Source: CAYMEV01 sp964389675 [NCBI: uncultured Candidatus Sumerlaeota bacterium] (GTDB lineage Bacteria > CAYMEV01). From it: a DNA stretch of 64,000 nt. The stretch covers positions 1 through 64,000 of the forward strand of contig CAYMEV010000015.1 of the NCBI GenBank assembly GCA_964389675.1, given 5' to 3'. The first letter of the stretch is position 1, and every line of letters starts with the position of its first letter. Made by a program: the position numbers and the translations under genes. The notes under the pieces were generated by a model that had not been told where the DNA came from, did no database searches, and worked only from the letters and a program-made list of their open reading frames with translations. Positions 9,400 through 18,332 of the stretch are shown here, piece after piece.

Positions 9400-10514
9400 T
9401 CGTCTTCAGTCACAACCTTTATATTTAGTGTAATTTCAAAGGTAATATCTTTTATCCTTGTTCCCTTGGGAATGGTAATTGGAGCTGAAATTACCTTCTT
9501 TATAACATCCTCCTGTATACTTTCTTCATCAATTTTAACTGCATTATTCTGAATTGGATGTTCCGTTTGATTTTCTTCCAGCTTTGGCGCCGGGCCAGAT
9601 ATCGAGGATGCTTTCCTTAAAGAATTTATTTCTTCTTCAACATCAAATTCCTCTTCAATCATATCTTTTCCCTGGTCGCCATAATCTTCCTGTTCTTTCT
9701 CCTGCTGATCCGGATAAGCAGTCTGCTCCCCGGACGCTTGCAAGTGATCTGTTTCCCGGGATTCGAGTTCCTTTTCCGAATTTTCTTCAGGGTTTTCAGT
9801 TTGTTTCTCCTGTATCTCAGGTTTTGACTTCAGTACATTTTCAGTAACCGGCTTATCTATCTTAACGAAACTGCCCGATCTTTGCTCAACAGCAGCAACA
9901 GTCTGTCCTGAAGGGGTTTTCTTGGACCTGTATTTCTTGGATAAAACCTCCAGAGTGAGCTTAGAAATCATTTTCAATGTCTCAAGGACTCCATCCCCGG
10001 ATGTTGCGCAGGCAGCAAGAAATGGCCTGTTTAAGCTGTTAATCCTTTTATTGAGTTCTTCGATTGAAACAATATCATTTAGATCTCTCTTATTATACTG
10101 CATTACCAGGGGAATACTTTCAATATCAATCCCCTCATCATGAAGGTTGTCCTTCAGGTTTTCAAAACTCTCAATATTGGCCGGCATCATCCTTCTCTGA
10201 GAATCTGCAACAAAAACAACCGAATCTGCTCCCTTTAATACCAGCTTCCTCGTGCTATTGTAAAAGACCTGTCCAGGAACCGTATACAACTGGAACCTTG
10301 TCCTCAGGCCGCCTATCTGCCCTAAATCCAGGGGCAGAAAATCAAAAAAAAGTGTCCTGTCTGATTTAGTTGCAAGTGATATCATTTTCCCCTTGGTTTT
10401 AGTCGGAACCTTTTTATAAATATACTGCAAATTAGTCGTTTTACCGCATAATCCTGGACCGTAGTATACAATTTTTGCAGTTATTTCCTTTGCCCCGTAA
10501 TTGAAAAGAACCAT
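9396..10514 (-). CDS. mglA: MglA-like Ras-family GTPase with long acidic tail
   Basis: The first 190 residues form a small GTPase of the bacterial MglA group. The P-loop GPGLCGKTT sits at residues 19-27, and the family block FDFLPLDLGQIGG and the segment MQYNKRDL (the NKxD equivalent) are seen. MglA proteins set cell polarity and control motility by switching between GTP and GDP. The family is normally about 195 residues; here an additional 180 residues follow, rich in Glu, Gln and Ser, probably disordered, ending in a short ordered beta segment (PITIPKGTRIKDITFEITLNI shortened). An SD-like GAAAGGG precedes the ATG. No MglB is visible nearby. The coupled AbrB-PATAN protein is the likely partner. 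Confidence 0.85.
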   Translation of the reverse strand: MVLFNYGAKEITAKIVYYGPGLCGKTTNLQYIYKKVPTKTKGKMISLATKSDRTLFFDFLPLDLGQIGGLRTRFQLYTVPGQVFYNSTRKLVLKGADSVVFVADSQRRMMPANIESFENLKDNLHDEGIDIESIPLVMQYNKRDLNDIVSIEELNKRINSLNRPFLAACATSGDGVLETLKMISKLTLEVLSKKYRSKKTPSGQTVAAVEQRSGSFVKIDKPVTENVLKSKPEIQEKQTENPEENSEKELESRETDHLQASGEQTAYPDQQEKEQEDYGDQGKDMIEEEFDVEEEINSLRKASSISGPAPKLEENQTEHPIQNNAVKIDEESIQEDVIKKVISAPITIPKGTRIKDITFEITLNIKVVTEDE

Positions 10515-10592
10515 TGAGAAACCCTTTCAAACTCAAAAAAAACTAATAATGTGATACTAATAACATTTTATTTGATTTTAGTCAAATGATAT

Positions 10593-11912
10593 TTATTTTT
10601 TTTTGGCCCTTTCTTTAAAGATGAGGTCTATATAGACACCATCAAGGTTATATTCACTTCTAAGCCGGCTTATAATATACCTTTCAAAATTTGTTTTTAC
10701 CTGCTTTGGGAAATTCGTCCATAATATGAATCTATGCGGTTTTATTCCGACATTTGCTGAATAATATACCTTGACATTACCTTTGGGAACAGTGCTTCCA
10801 TGCGATTGAGAGGACATAAGGGTGCCTAGAAATGCATTCAGCCTTGCTGTAGCTATCCTTTTGGAACTTGTTTCGTTAATTATGTCTATCTTATTAAAAA
10901 TATGTGTTATTCTGCTTTTATTTTTTGCAGAAAAGCTTATCACAGGGAATTTTCCCCAGTTTGAAACCCTTTCATATAAATCGTCCTGAAATCTCTTAAA
11001 GGTCATGGTATCTTTTTCAATCAGGTCCCATTTATTCAGTCCGAGCATAAGGTTTTTCCGCTTTTTTTCAACAATGTTTATTATCTTATGGTCCTGATTT
11101 GTAAAACCCTCACTGCTGTCAATCATGATCATGACTATATCACTGTTTTCTATGCTGCTTATTGTCGAACTGTTGAACAAGCCCTCTATGCCATCCTTGA
11201 CACGGCTTTTTTTTCTCAGTCCTGATGTATCTATGAATATATAAGGTTTCCTGTAATAATATACCATTGTATCTACTGAATCTCTTGTGGTTCCGGGTAT
11301 TTCACTGACAATCAGTCTTTCTTTGTTAAGCAATGCATTAATATAGGTGCTTTTGCCCACATTAGGCTTTCCTACTATACATATTTTAGGTATGTCTTTT
11401 ATGGGAATACTGTTATAAATGCTCTTTGGAATATAGGCAGCTATCTCCTTTTCCAGCTTTCCTATATTGATATTGTGAATAGCTGATATGGTTATGAAAG
11501 CGGTTATTCCACTTCTGAAAAAGTCATACAGCTGTTCTTCCCTGTGTTTATTATCAACCTTATTGATAATAACTATATAATCTTTCCCACTTTTTCTGAC
11601 CATCTCCAGTATTTCGATATCCAGTGGCAAAAGTTCATTTACATCGAGTAGAAAGAGAATCAGGTCTGATTCTTCAAAGGCATATAATGCCTGCTTGGTT
11701 ATCATACTCTGAATTGAATCCTTTTTTGAGAATATTATCCCTCCGGTATCAATAAGCTCTAAATGACTATCTTCAATTGCAATTATTTTTGATTTTCTGT
11801 CTCTTGTTATCCCATACTCCTCGTGTACGACAGCTGCCTTGCTTTTTGACAGCCTGTTAAAAAGGGTTGATTTGCCGACATTTGGCCTGCCAATAATCGA
11901 TACTGTAAACAA
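10593..11912 (-). CDS. der: ribosome biogenesis GTPase Der (EngA)
   Basis: Der is a double GTPase needed for assembly of the 50S subunit. Two complete G domains are visible: GRPNVGKST near the start and GKPNVGKST near residue 180. Each has its DTGG or DTSG motif and NKVD or NKWD specificity motif. The last 80 residues form the KH-like domain that binds rRNA (KVYYSANVGIKPHRFILWTN shortened). At 439 residues the length is normal. It starts 1 base after the stop of the DUF512 gene, the same pairing seen in other bacteria, so these two form one transcript, perhaps running on into mglA after 78 bases. Confidence 0.96.
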   Translation of the reverse strand: MFTVSIIGRPNVGKSTLFNRLSKSKAAVVHEEYGITRDRKSKIIAIEDSHLELIDTGGIIFSKKDSIQSMITKQALYAFEESDLILFLLDVNELLPLDIEILEMVRKSGKDYIVIINKVDNKHREEQLYDFFRSGITAFITISAIHNINIGKLEKEIAAYIPKSIYNSIPIKDIPKICIVGKPNVGKSTYINALLNKERLIVSEIPGTTRDSVDTMVYYYRKPYIFIDTSGLRKKSRVKDGIEGLFNSSTISSIENSDIVMIMIDSSEGFTNQDHKIINIVEKKRKNLMLGLNKWDLIEKDTMTFKRFQDDLYERVSNWGKFPVISFSAKNKSRITHIFNKIDIINETSSKRIATARLNAFLGTLMSSQSHGSTVPKGNVKVYYSANVGIKPHRFILWTNFPKQVKTNFERYIISRLRSEYNLDGVYIDLIFKERAKKK

Positions 11913-11913
11913 A

Positions 11914-13224
11914 CTAGGTTCTCCTTAACCGTTTTTTAAGAATGGTCATTAATGATCCTGCATCGCTTCCTGTAAATCTTATTTTATTATTGAAATCTTC
12001 TATATCATATTTAGAGAAGTTATCAATAGTAATATTTTCATTGTTAAGGATTATATCAGGTATAAGGACCTGCTCTGCCTTGCTTTCCAGTATGAATTCA
12101 CGCATATCACTGTAGGTCAGCAGGCCTGCGACATTAACGCTTTCCCCGAAGAACAGATTATCAACAGCTTTAATTTCTACAGAATCATCAAAAATTCTGT
12201 TCCATTTGCTTATTAATCTTTTCAAAACGGGATAAAACCCAAGCCCCGTAAGAATACACAGTTTTCCTCTTTTTCTGTCTGCTTTTAATCTGCTGTTTAA
12301 GGAATAAAGCCTGTTATTGAACTCATCTGTAAATATTCTTACCAGGCCCACTCCGTTGGATATCTGGCTGAAGTCCTCATAATAGTCAGCCCCCGGGATA
12401 TTTCCCCCGGTCTTTAGAAAAAACTCATCTGACATAAACACAAACCTTGTACCGATTTTTTTAAGCAGAAATCTATTCCATTTCTTTATCTGCCTTTGGA
12501 TATTTCTAATTTCCTGGTCACTGAATGCCCGGATAGGGTATAGATTATCCCTGTATTTTGTAAGGCCGACAGGTACAACAGCCAGGGATTTGAGATACGG
12601 ATACATCCCATACAGCTCCTCAATACTTTTATCAAGTAATTTTTTATCATTGACATCAGGTACAAGCACAATCTGTCCATGGAATATGATCTTTCTCTTC
12701 TTCAGCATTTTTAATTTCTCAATTACAGGTATTTTCTCCTTTCTGCCAAGGATATGTTCCCTGCATTTTTGATCAGTTGAATGGATTGAAATATAAATGG
12801 GGTATGTCTTAAATCTGTATATATATCCGATTGTTTCTTCATCCAGGTCGGATGCAGTTATATAGGCACCGAAAAGAAATGACTGCCTTATATCCTCATC
12901 TTTTATGTAAAGTGTGCTTCTGTAACCCTTCGGCATCTGGTCTACGAAACAGAATATGCATTTATTCCTGCACCTGTTTACCCGGATATTGAAATAGATT
13001 CCTGAAGGTGCGTATTTATCCTTATTTATTATCTTTTTAATCTTAAGGCCATTCCTTAAGATTATAAGCTCAAGCCTTTTTACCTGTTCATAAAAAGCAA
13101 AATCAAGATCGTAATATACCTTTCTTCCATTGCAGAAGAGTATTATATCTCCAATTTCTATTCCGGATTTTTGAGCTTCAGAACCGGGCTCAAGGCCGGA
13201 TACGACCAGTCTGTTATTCAGCAT
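11914..13224 (-). CDS. DUF512-family radical SAM protein with N-terminal PDZ
   Basis: A cytoplasmic protein with an N-terminal PDZ-like domain (residues 1-50, GLEPGSEAQKSGIEIGD), a cluster-binding CX3CX2C motif (Cys85, Cys89, Cys92) and a radical-SAM-like barrel followed by the DUF512 C-terminus. The family often sits beside der, as here, but its reaction is unknown. I place the start at the ATG that directly opens the PDZ domain. A TTG start 39 bases upstream would put the initiation codon inside the terminator hairpin of the previous gene, and another in-frame ATG also lies inside that hairpin. No strong ribosome binding site precedes the chosen start. Confidence 0.85.
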   Translation of the reverse strand: MLNNRLVVSGLEPGSEAQKSGIEIGDIILFCNGRKVYYDLDFAFYEQVKRLELIILRNGLKIKKIINKDKYAPSGIYFNIRVNRCRNKCIFCFVDQMPKGYRSTLYIKDEDIRQSFLFGAYITASDLDEETIGYIYRFKTYPIYISIHSTDQKCREHILGRKEKIPVIEKLKMLKKRKIIFHGQIVLVPDVNDKKLLDKSIEELYGMYPYLKSLAVVPVGLTKYRDNLYPIRAFSDQEIRNIQRQIKKWNRFLLKKIGTRFVFMSDEFFLKTGGNIPGADYYEDFSQISNGVGLVRIFTDEFNNRLYSLNSRLKADRKRGKLCILTGLGFYPVLKRLISKWNRIFDDSVEIKAVDNLFFGESVNVAGLLTYSDMREFILESKAEQVLIPDIILNNENITIDNFSKYDIEDFNNKIRFTGSDAGSLMTILKKRLRRT

Positions 13225-13227
13225 GCT

Positions 13228-13257
13228 AAAAAAATGGGGCTTAAGCCCCATTTTTTT
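13228..13257 (-). terminator. intrinsic terminator after the CsgG-like gene
   Basis: A 13-base arm (seven A, then TGGGGC) pairs perfectly with its complement around a TTAA loop and ends in seven T on either strand. The hairpin starts at the stop codon of the CsgG-like gene and lies just before the DUF512 gene. It is symmetrical, so it could act in both directions. Confidence 0.8.
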
Positions 13258-14134
13258 ATTCAACTATATCTTTCTGCCTGAATGGACCACCTGATATGAC
13301 TTCACAAACAGCCATATTATCCATAACATTTATTACACGGATCTTTCCTACATCCTCTTTAACTGATCCGAGGCTCTGGCCTGTTTCAGGATCAATAATC
13401 TCCTCTACATTCCTTTTTACTGTAAATGTATCACCAACCTTAACACCCTTGCTGGTACCCGCATTAATATAAATCTGGTTATTTGACACCTTTGCAATCA
13501 TGTGGGAGGCTGATTGAATCGCCCCTGAACCAGACTGGCTGAACCTGTCTGATTTAATTATCTTTTCTGCAATATCATCAATAGCTCCCTCAAGTATATC
13601 TTCTGCCAGTCCCCTGTCAAAATCAACTCCTCCTCCGGCTCCCATGACATAAACCTTTGAGAAGGTTTTATCTGAACTTGCTTCATCTGTAAATACTATC
13701 TCTCCGGTAGTTGTATTGAATGCTCTGACATGCAGGGTTGTTTCAGCAATGGTCTTCTTCGCAGAACCAACAATAAAGGATACATTCTTATTTTCCATTG
13801 AGAATTTTGTTATTGTACCAGTGATAAGATAGTCAACACCCAGAAGCTTTCCAATTCTTGCAGCGCTTTCAGGGGTAACATTGCCGGAAACACCCAGGTT
13901 CTGCTCCTTAAGCACTTCATTGAGCCTGTCTCTCTCCATCACAGAGAATTTACCGCTTTTTACAAGCTGGGTAACAAGCATATTTGGGGCTACATCATCA
14001 AGGTGGCCTACCCACCAGCCCGATCTGTTGTCAAATGTAATTACTGCAACTCTTGGTTTTGCAAATGACAAAACAGAGGCAGAGATAAGCAAAAACAGGA
14101 AAATAAACATTGCTTTTTTTGAAAATGCTGTCAT
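13256..14134 (-). CDS. exported CsgG/FlgT-like protein
   Basis: A 292-residue exported protein. It has a clear signal peptide (FIFLFLLISASVLSFA) but no lipobox cysteine, unlike true CsgG lipoproteins. The mature N-terminus RVAVITFDNRSGWW followed by VTQLVKSGKFSVMERDRL and GVDYLITGTITKF is the pattern of the CsgG/HfaB family of outer-membrane assembly factors. The C-terminal part (INAGTSKGVKVGDTFTV) resembles the FlgT C-terminal domain. Together this suggests a periplasmic or outer-membrane component, perhaps linked to a surface structure. It is the only gene between its upstream divergent region and the terminator at its 3' end. Confidence 0.8.
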   Translation of the reverse strand: MTAFSKKAMFIFLFLLISASVLSFAKPRVAVITFDNRSGWWVGHLDDVAPNMLVTQLVKSGKFSVMERDRLNEVLKEQNLGVSGNVTPESAARIGKLLGVDYLITGTITKFSMENKNVSFIVGSAKKTIAETTLHVRAFNTTTGEIVFTDEASSDKTFSKVYVMGAGGGVDFDRGLAEDILEGAIDDIAEKIIKSDRFSQSGSGAIQSASHMIAKVSNNQIYINAGTSKGVKVGDTFTVKRNVEEIIDPETGQSLGSVKEDVGKIRVINVMDNMAVCEVISGGPFRQKDIVE

Positions 14135-14291
14135 TTAAATAACTCCTTTTTATTTTTTCTAATTCGGTTTACATAATCGTTCATAATGCATAATTTGTTG
14201 CTATTAAACCATTAAATTTTTATGCCTTTTAATATATAATATATTTAATTTATAATTTGTCAAAATAGATATTATGAGTAGAATATGACTC

Positions 14292-16172
14292 ATGGAAAAC
14301 ACTGGATCAGCCTCCATAAATGATAAGATTCTTGACAGCTGCCTTGCTTTTAACCTGATAAAGGACCGGGACCATTTCAGCTCAGACAGTGAATTTTTCG
14401 AAAAGATCATGTCTCATTACAATCGCATTTACCAGTCTACAGGTCTTCATTTCATAATATTCACCATCAGTAACAGCTTTGATACCTCTATACAGGTCTC
14501 TTCTGAAAACTGCAATATTGACATAATGAGAAAAACATTTCTGAACATTAATCCTGCTAAAATAAAAGAACTCTTCTATTCTGATCTAAACACCCTATCT
14601 TATCCCCTTGACAACAACAGGACATTCCTCATTGCAAAGCTTTTTTCAGACAGTCAGGAATGCATTTATATGGGGATATACAGTTCAGAACCCAGGGATA
14701 TCACAAGCTTTGAATTTTCCGGGATATCTGAGTCCCTTTCTATTGTAAAAAACAAGCTGTATACTCATAAGGAGATTCTGCATATAAGGAACGAGAATAA
14801 GAATCTCAGGTTCTCAGTAAACCTCCTGAAGGTGACAAATCAGATAAACGAATTTCTTATCAACTCAATGGATGAAGAAGATATATATTCAATACTTTTA
14901 CTGGGAATAACTGCAGGCCAGGGACTTGGTTTCAACAGGTGTTTCATTTTTAAGCTTAATAATCAGAAGGATGCTCTGGTCGGTGAAAGGGCAATTGGCC
15001 CTCTTGACCCTTTTGAGGCCCATACAACATGGGAAAGGGTTGAAAAGCAGTATGCAAGCTTCAGGGAAATCCTTGCCAGCTTCAGAAGTACCGATATTGT
15101 CGAGATACGTTCGAACAAGCTTATCAAAAGGATATCTATACCTGTAAAGAATGATATCTATAACCCGTTTCTTGATATATTTCATTATTCCCAGCCCATG
15201 TTTATACAGTTTATTGATCCTTTTTACCGTTTTGCCAAAGATTTTTTTGATCTTACAGGTATTAGTTCATTCGTGGCCTATCCCATTAAATCCACTCAGG
15301 AAGAAATAGGGATTATAATAGCTGATAATAAATTTACCAACAAATTTCCCTCAAATGACGAACTGCAGCTTCTTCAGACAATAATACTTCAGGCTTCAGC
15401 AATAATCCAGAATGTCAGACTCTATGACCAGCTTTCTCAGAAGATGGAATCAATAAAATCAGCTCAGAAAGAGATCAATGAAAACAGAGAAAAACTGCAT
15501 AAAGCAGAAAAATACTCCATTGCAGGTGAAATATTGGAAAAGATCGCCCATACTATAAAAAATCCGCTTGTTACTATAGGTGGGTTTTCAAGAAGCCTTC
15601 AAAAGCCCAATATTTCACCCCAGAAGAGAAAGAAATATGCCGAGATACTCCTTAAGGAGGTTCAAAGAATTGAGAAGATACTGGAAGATGTTCTCAATTT
15701 TTCAAAGGAAACAGCTCCAGTGCTGAACCTGGAGGATATAAACTCTATCATAAGGGAGTCGCTGAATATACTTGCTGATGAGATAAACCATGAGAACGCA
15801 ATGATATCATTAGAATTAAACAATCTTCTTCCAAAAATACCTGTAGACAAAAGCCAGATAACACAGGTACTTATTAATATTATAAGGAATGCCTTTTATG
15901 CTGCAAAAAAAATGGGGAAAATCCCTGAGATCAATGTTGAAAGTCTAAAGTCCGGGGATTTTGTCGTAATCTCCATTGCTGACAATGGTATTGGGATACC
16001 GGAGGAGGATATCGACAAGCTGTTCAATGCATTTTTCTCAACAAAAGAGATAGGGACAGGCCTTGGCTTAACAATCAGCGGTCAGATCATAAAAAATCAC
16101 AAGGGGCATCTGACTGTAAAAAGCGAGCCGAATAAGGGTTCAACCTTTAATATACACCTTCCTATTGAATAA
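14292..16172 (+). CDS. GAF-domain sensor histidine kinase (cytoplasmic)
   Basis: A 626-residue kinase with no membrane span. The first 160 residues are unassigned; a GAF-like sensor domain occupies about 190-380, followed by a coiled coil. The HisKA domain carries the phospho-acceptor His420 in KIAHTIKNPL. The HATPase_c domain shows the N box (INIIRNAFYAA), G1 (DNGIGIP), F box (FFSTKEIGTGLGL) and G2. It is a soluble sensor that probably reads an internal ligand or redox state. No response regulator lies beside it, so its partner must be elsewhere. It is flanked by minus-strand genes and forms a single-gene unit. No conserved GAF cysteine pattern could be picked out. Confidence 0.92.
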   Translation: MENTGSASINDKILDSCLAFNLIKDRDHFSSDSEFFEKIMSHYNRIYQSTGLHFIIFTISNSFDTSIQVSSENCNIDIMRKTFLNINPAKIKELFYSDLNTLSYPLDNNRTFLIAKLFSDSQECIYMGIYSSEPRDITSFEFSGISESLSIVKNKLYTHKEILHIRNENKNLRFSVNLLKVTNQINEFLINSMDEEDIYSILLLGITAGQGLGFNRCFIFKLNNQKDALVGERAIGPLDPFEAHTTWERVEKQYASFREILASFRSTDIVEIRSNKLIKRISIPVKNDIYNPFLDIFHYSQPMFIQFIDPFYRFAKDFFDLTGISSFVAYPIKSTQEEIGIIIADNKFTNKFPSNDELQLLQTIILQASAIIQNVRLYDQLSQKMESIKSAQKEINENREKLHKAEKYSIAGEILEKIAHTIKNPLVTIGGFSRSLQKPNISPQKRKKYAEILLKEVQRIEKILEDVLNFSKETAPVLNLEDINSIIRESLNILADEINHENAMISLELNNLLPKIPVDKSQITQVLINIIRNAFYAAKKMGKIPEINVESLKSGDFVVISIADNGIGIPEEDIDKLFNAFFSTKEIGTGLGLTISGQIIKNHKGHLTVKSEPNKGSTFNIHLPIE

Positions 16173-16194
16173 TTGAGTCTTTGGGAATATGGTA

Positions 16195-17376
16195 TCAAAC
16201 AGACGATGAGCTTAATACTTCCTCCAAAGTGACCAGGCCATTCAGGGCTTTCTTAATTCCATCCTGAAGCAGCTGCACCATTCCGCCCTTTCTTGCTGCA
16301 TTTCTTATATCCGCTTCAGATGCCCGTTTTATAATCATTTCCCTTATAGAATCATTTACCATCATTAATTCAAAAATACCTATTCTCCCCTTTGTACCCT
16401 TATAATTACAGTATTCACAGCCTCTTCCCCTGAAGAAAGAAATCTCACTGGCATTAAACTGAATTCCAAATTTCTCAAGATAATCAGAAGATACTGAATA
16501 TTCCTCCTTGCACCTGTCACAGATCTTCCTTATAAGCCTTTGAGCTAATACACCAATAACAGAAGCAGAGATAAGAAAAGGTTCAACACCCATATCCATC
16601 AGCCTTGTTATGGTCGCAGGGGCATTGTTTGTATGCAGGGTCGAGAACACCAGATGCCCGGTAAGTGCTCCCTGGATTGCTATATTAACTGTTTCAAGAT
16701 CCCTCATTTCACCTACCATTATAATATCGGGGTCCTGCCTTAGAATTGACCTTAAGCCGGCTGAGAAAGAAAAGCCTGCTTTTGGATTAATCTGCCCCTG
16801 GTCAATACCCTCAAGCTGGTATTCAACAGGATCCTCCAGAGTGACAATATTTTTTTCCACATCCTTTATCGCATTCAATGATGAATATAATGTCGACGTT
16901 TTCCCGCTTCCTGTTGGCCCGGTCACCAGGACCATGCCATTTGGCCTGTAGATGATCTGGTTCCATTTTTCAAGCATATCAGGATCAAAACCGAGGTCAG
17001 AAAGCTCGATCTTCATCTGGGATTCATCCAGAAGCCGGATAACGATCTTTTCACCTTTTACAGTCGGGAAAGATGATACCCTGAAGTCTATATTCCTTCC
17101 CATAACCTTGACCCGGAACCTGCCGTCCTGCGGAATCCTTTTTTCAGCAATATCCATTTTGGAGAGAATCTTCAGCCTTGAGATAATTGCAGGTTCAATA
17201 GATTTAGGCAGTCTGTCCTTTTCAACGAGCTTACCATCTATCCTCATCCTCAACCATAAATAATCATCCTTCGGTCCGAAGTGTATATCTGAAGCCTGCT
17301 CCTGTATGGCCATGGACATTATCTGTTCAACAATTTTCGGTGCATTTGCCTGATTTTCATATATATTATTATCCAT
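16195..17376 (-). CDS. short PilB/GspE-type secretion ATPase
   Basis: A 393-residue hexameric ATPase of the type II secretion/type IV pilus family. It shows SDIHFGP, the Walker A motif VTGPTGSGKTSTL (Lys159), the Asp box EDPVEYQLEGI, the Walker B GEMRDLET and the His box TLHTNNA. A tetracysteine zinc site (CDRCKEEY and CEYCNYKG) is present as in PilB. The N-terminal 150-170 residues that tie GspE/PilB to the inner-membrane platform are missing, so it is the size of PilT but of PilB type. No pilC, pilM or pilin gene is close; instead two TPR genes precede it by 3 and 956 bases, apparently in one transcript. Confidence 0.9.
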   Translation of the reverse strand: MDNNIYENQANAPKIVEQIMSMAIQEQASDIHFGPKDDYLWLRMRIDGKLVEKDRLPKSIEPAIISRLKILSKMDIAEKRIPQDGRFRVKVMGRNIDFRVSSFPTVKGEKIVIRLLDESQMKIELSDLGFDPDMLEKWNQIIYRPNGMVLVTGPTGSGKTSTLYSSLNAIKDVEKNIVTLEDPVEYQLEGIDQGQINPKAGFSFSAGLRSILRQDPDIIMVGEMRDLETVNIAIQGALTGHLVFSTLHTNNAPATITRLMDMGVEPFLISASVIGVLAQRLIRKICDRCKEEYSVSSDYLEKFGIQFNASEISFFRGRGCEYCNYKGTKGRIGIFELMMVNDSIREMIIKRASEADIRNAARKGGMVQLLQDGIKKALNGLVTLEEVLSSSSV

Positions 17377-17379
17377 CCG

Positions 17380-18309
17380 CTAATTACCTTCTGAATTTAT
17401 TTCTTCCAGAAACCTCTTTGCAATCTTATTCTTTGGATCAGATTCAAGAACCTTACTGAACTCTCTTTCTGCTTCCTCATGCTTTCCAATTTCTTTGTAG
17501 CTCATAGCAAGATGCAGTCTTGACAGCACAAATTCCTTATTCACTGACAGGCAGCCTAAAAATGAATCTATAGCGCTCTGATAATCTTTAAGCTCCATGT
17601 AGCATACCCCCAATATATGCATAACATCAGCATATTTTGGTTTATACTGAAGATATTTCTGAAGCTCCGGGACTGCCTCTTTATATCTCTGTTTATTAAA
17701 GAGTTCTATTCCAAGCCTCAAATAAAGGCTGGTATAGTCATCCTTATTCTGCATTATATCCCTCAGCATCTGGAAAATCTGCTCCTTATTTCTTTCTCCA
17801 AGCCTTTTTTTCAGGCCTGCTACCAGTTCTTCTTCTTTTCCCTCAGCAAGTCTCCCGAGCCTTTCGGTCTCTTTTTCGGCTTCATCATACTGTTCCTCTG
17901 TCACATAAAGCCTTATAAGATTCAATATAGCATCCTTATAATTTGGATTTATATCAAGTGCTTTCATAAGATGCTCTTTGGCGGAATACAGGTCTTTAAG
18001 CGAAATTTTCAAGCTGGCTATGGAGTTATGTATATCAGGAAAAGCAGGTGCAATTTCATTAATACTGGAATATATATCTAATGCTTCTGTAAGATTACCA
18101 TTCTGCTCCAGCTTCTTTGCATGCCTTATACCTGATTTGGAGAAAATAGAGAGGGCAAGTTTATAGGACAGGCTGTCCATTTTGCTCTGCTTAGCCACAA
18201 TATCCCTTAACATATTATATGCTTCCTCAAATTCTCCAAGCTGAAGCTTTAATGCTGCAATATCAATTTTTTGATCTTCAGAAAAATTTAAGAGCCTTTT
18301 AAAAAACAC
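17380..18309 (-). CDS. TPR-repeat protein
   Basis: A 309-residue soluble protein made mostly of tetratricopeptide repeats, with typical units such as AYNMLRDIVAKQSK, LYSAKEHLMKALDINPNYKDA and YQSAIDSFLGCLSVNKE. There is no signal peptide. It lies 3 bases upstream of the PilB-like ATPase and 23 bases downstream of the large TPR membrane protein, so the three are very likely one operon. TPR proteins are binding scaffolds; by position this one may serve the ATPase, much as PilF-like proteins serve pili, but that is inference. Confidence 0.82.
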   Translation of the reverse strand: MFFKRLLNFSEDQKIDIAALKLQLGEFEEAYNMLRDIVAKQSKMDSLSYKLALSIFSKSGIRHAKKLEQNGNLTEALDIYSSINEIAPAFPDIHNSIASLKISLKDLYSAKEHLMKALDINPNYKDAILNLIRLYVTEEQYDEAEKETERLGRLAEGKEEELVAGLKKRLGERNKEQIFQMLRDIMQNKDDYTSLYLRLGIELFNKQRYKEAVPELQKYLQYKPKYADVMHILGVCYMELKDYQSAIDSFLGCLSVNKEFVLSRLHLAMSYKEIGKHEEAEREFSKVLESDPKNKIAKRFLEEINSEGN

Positions 18310-18332
18310 TATAGAGCTCCTTTCTCAAGTAT

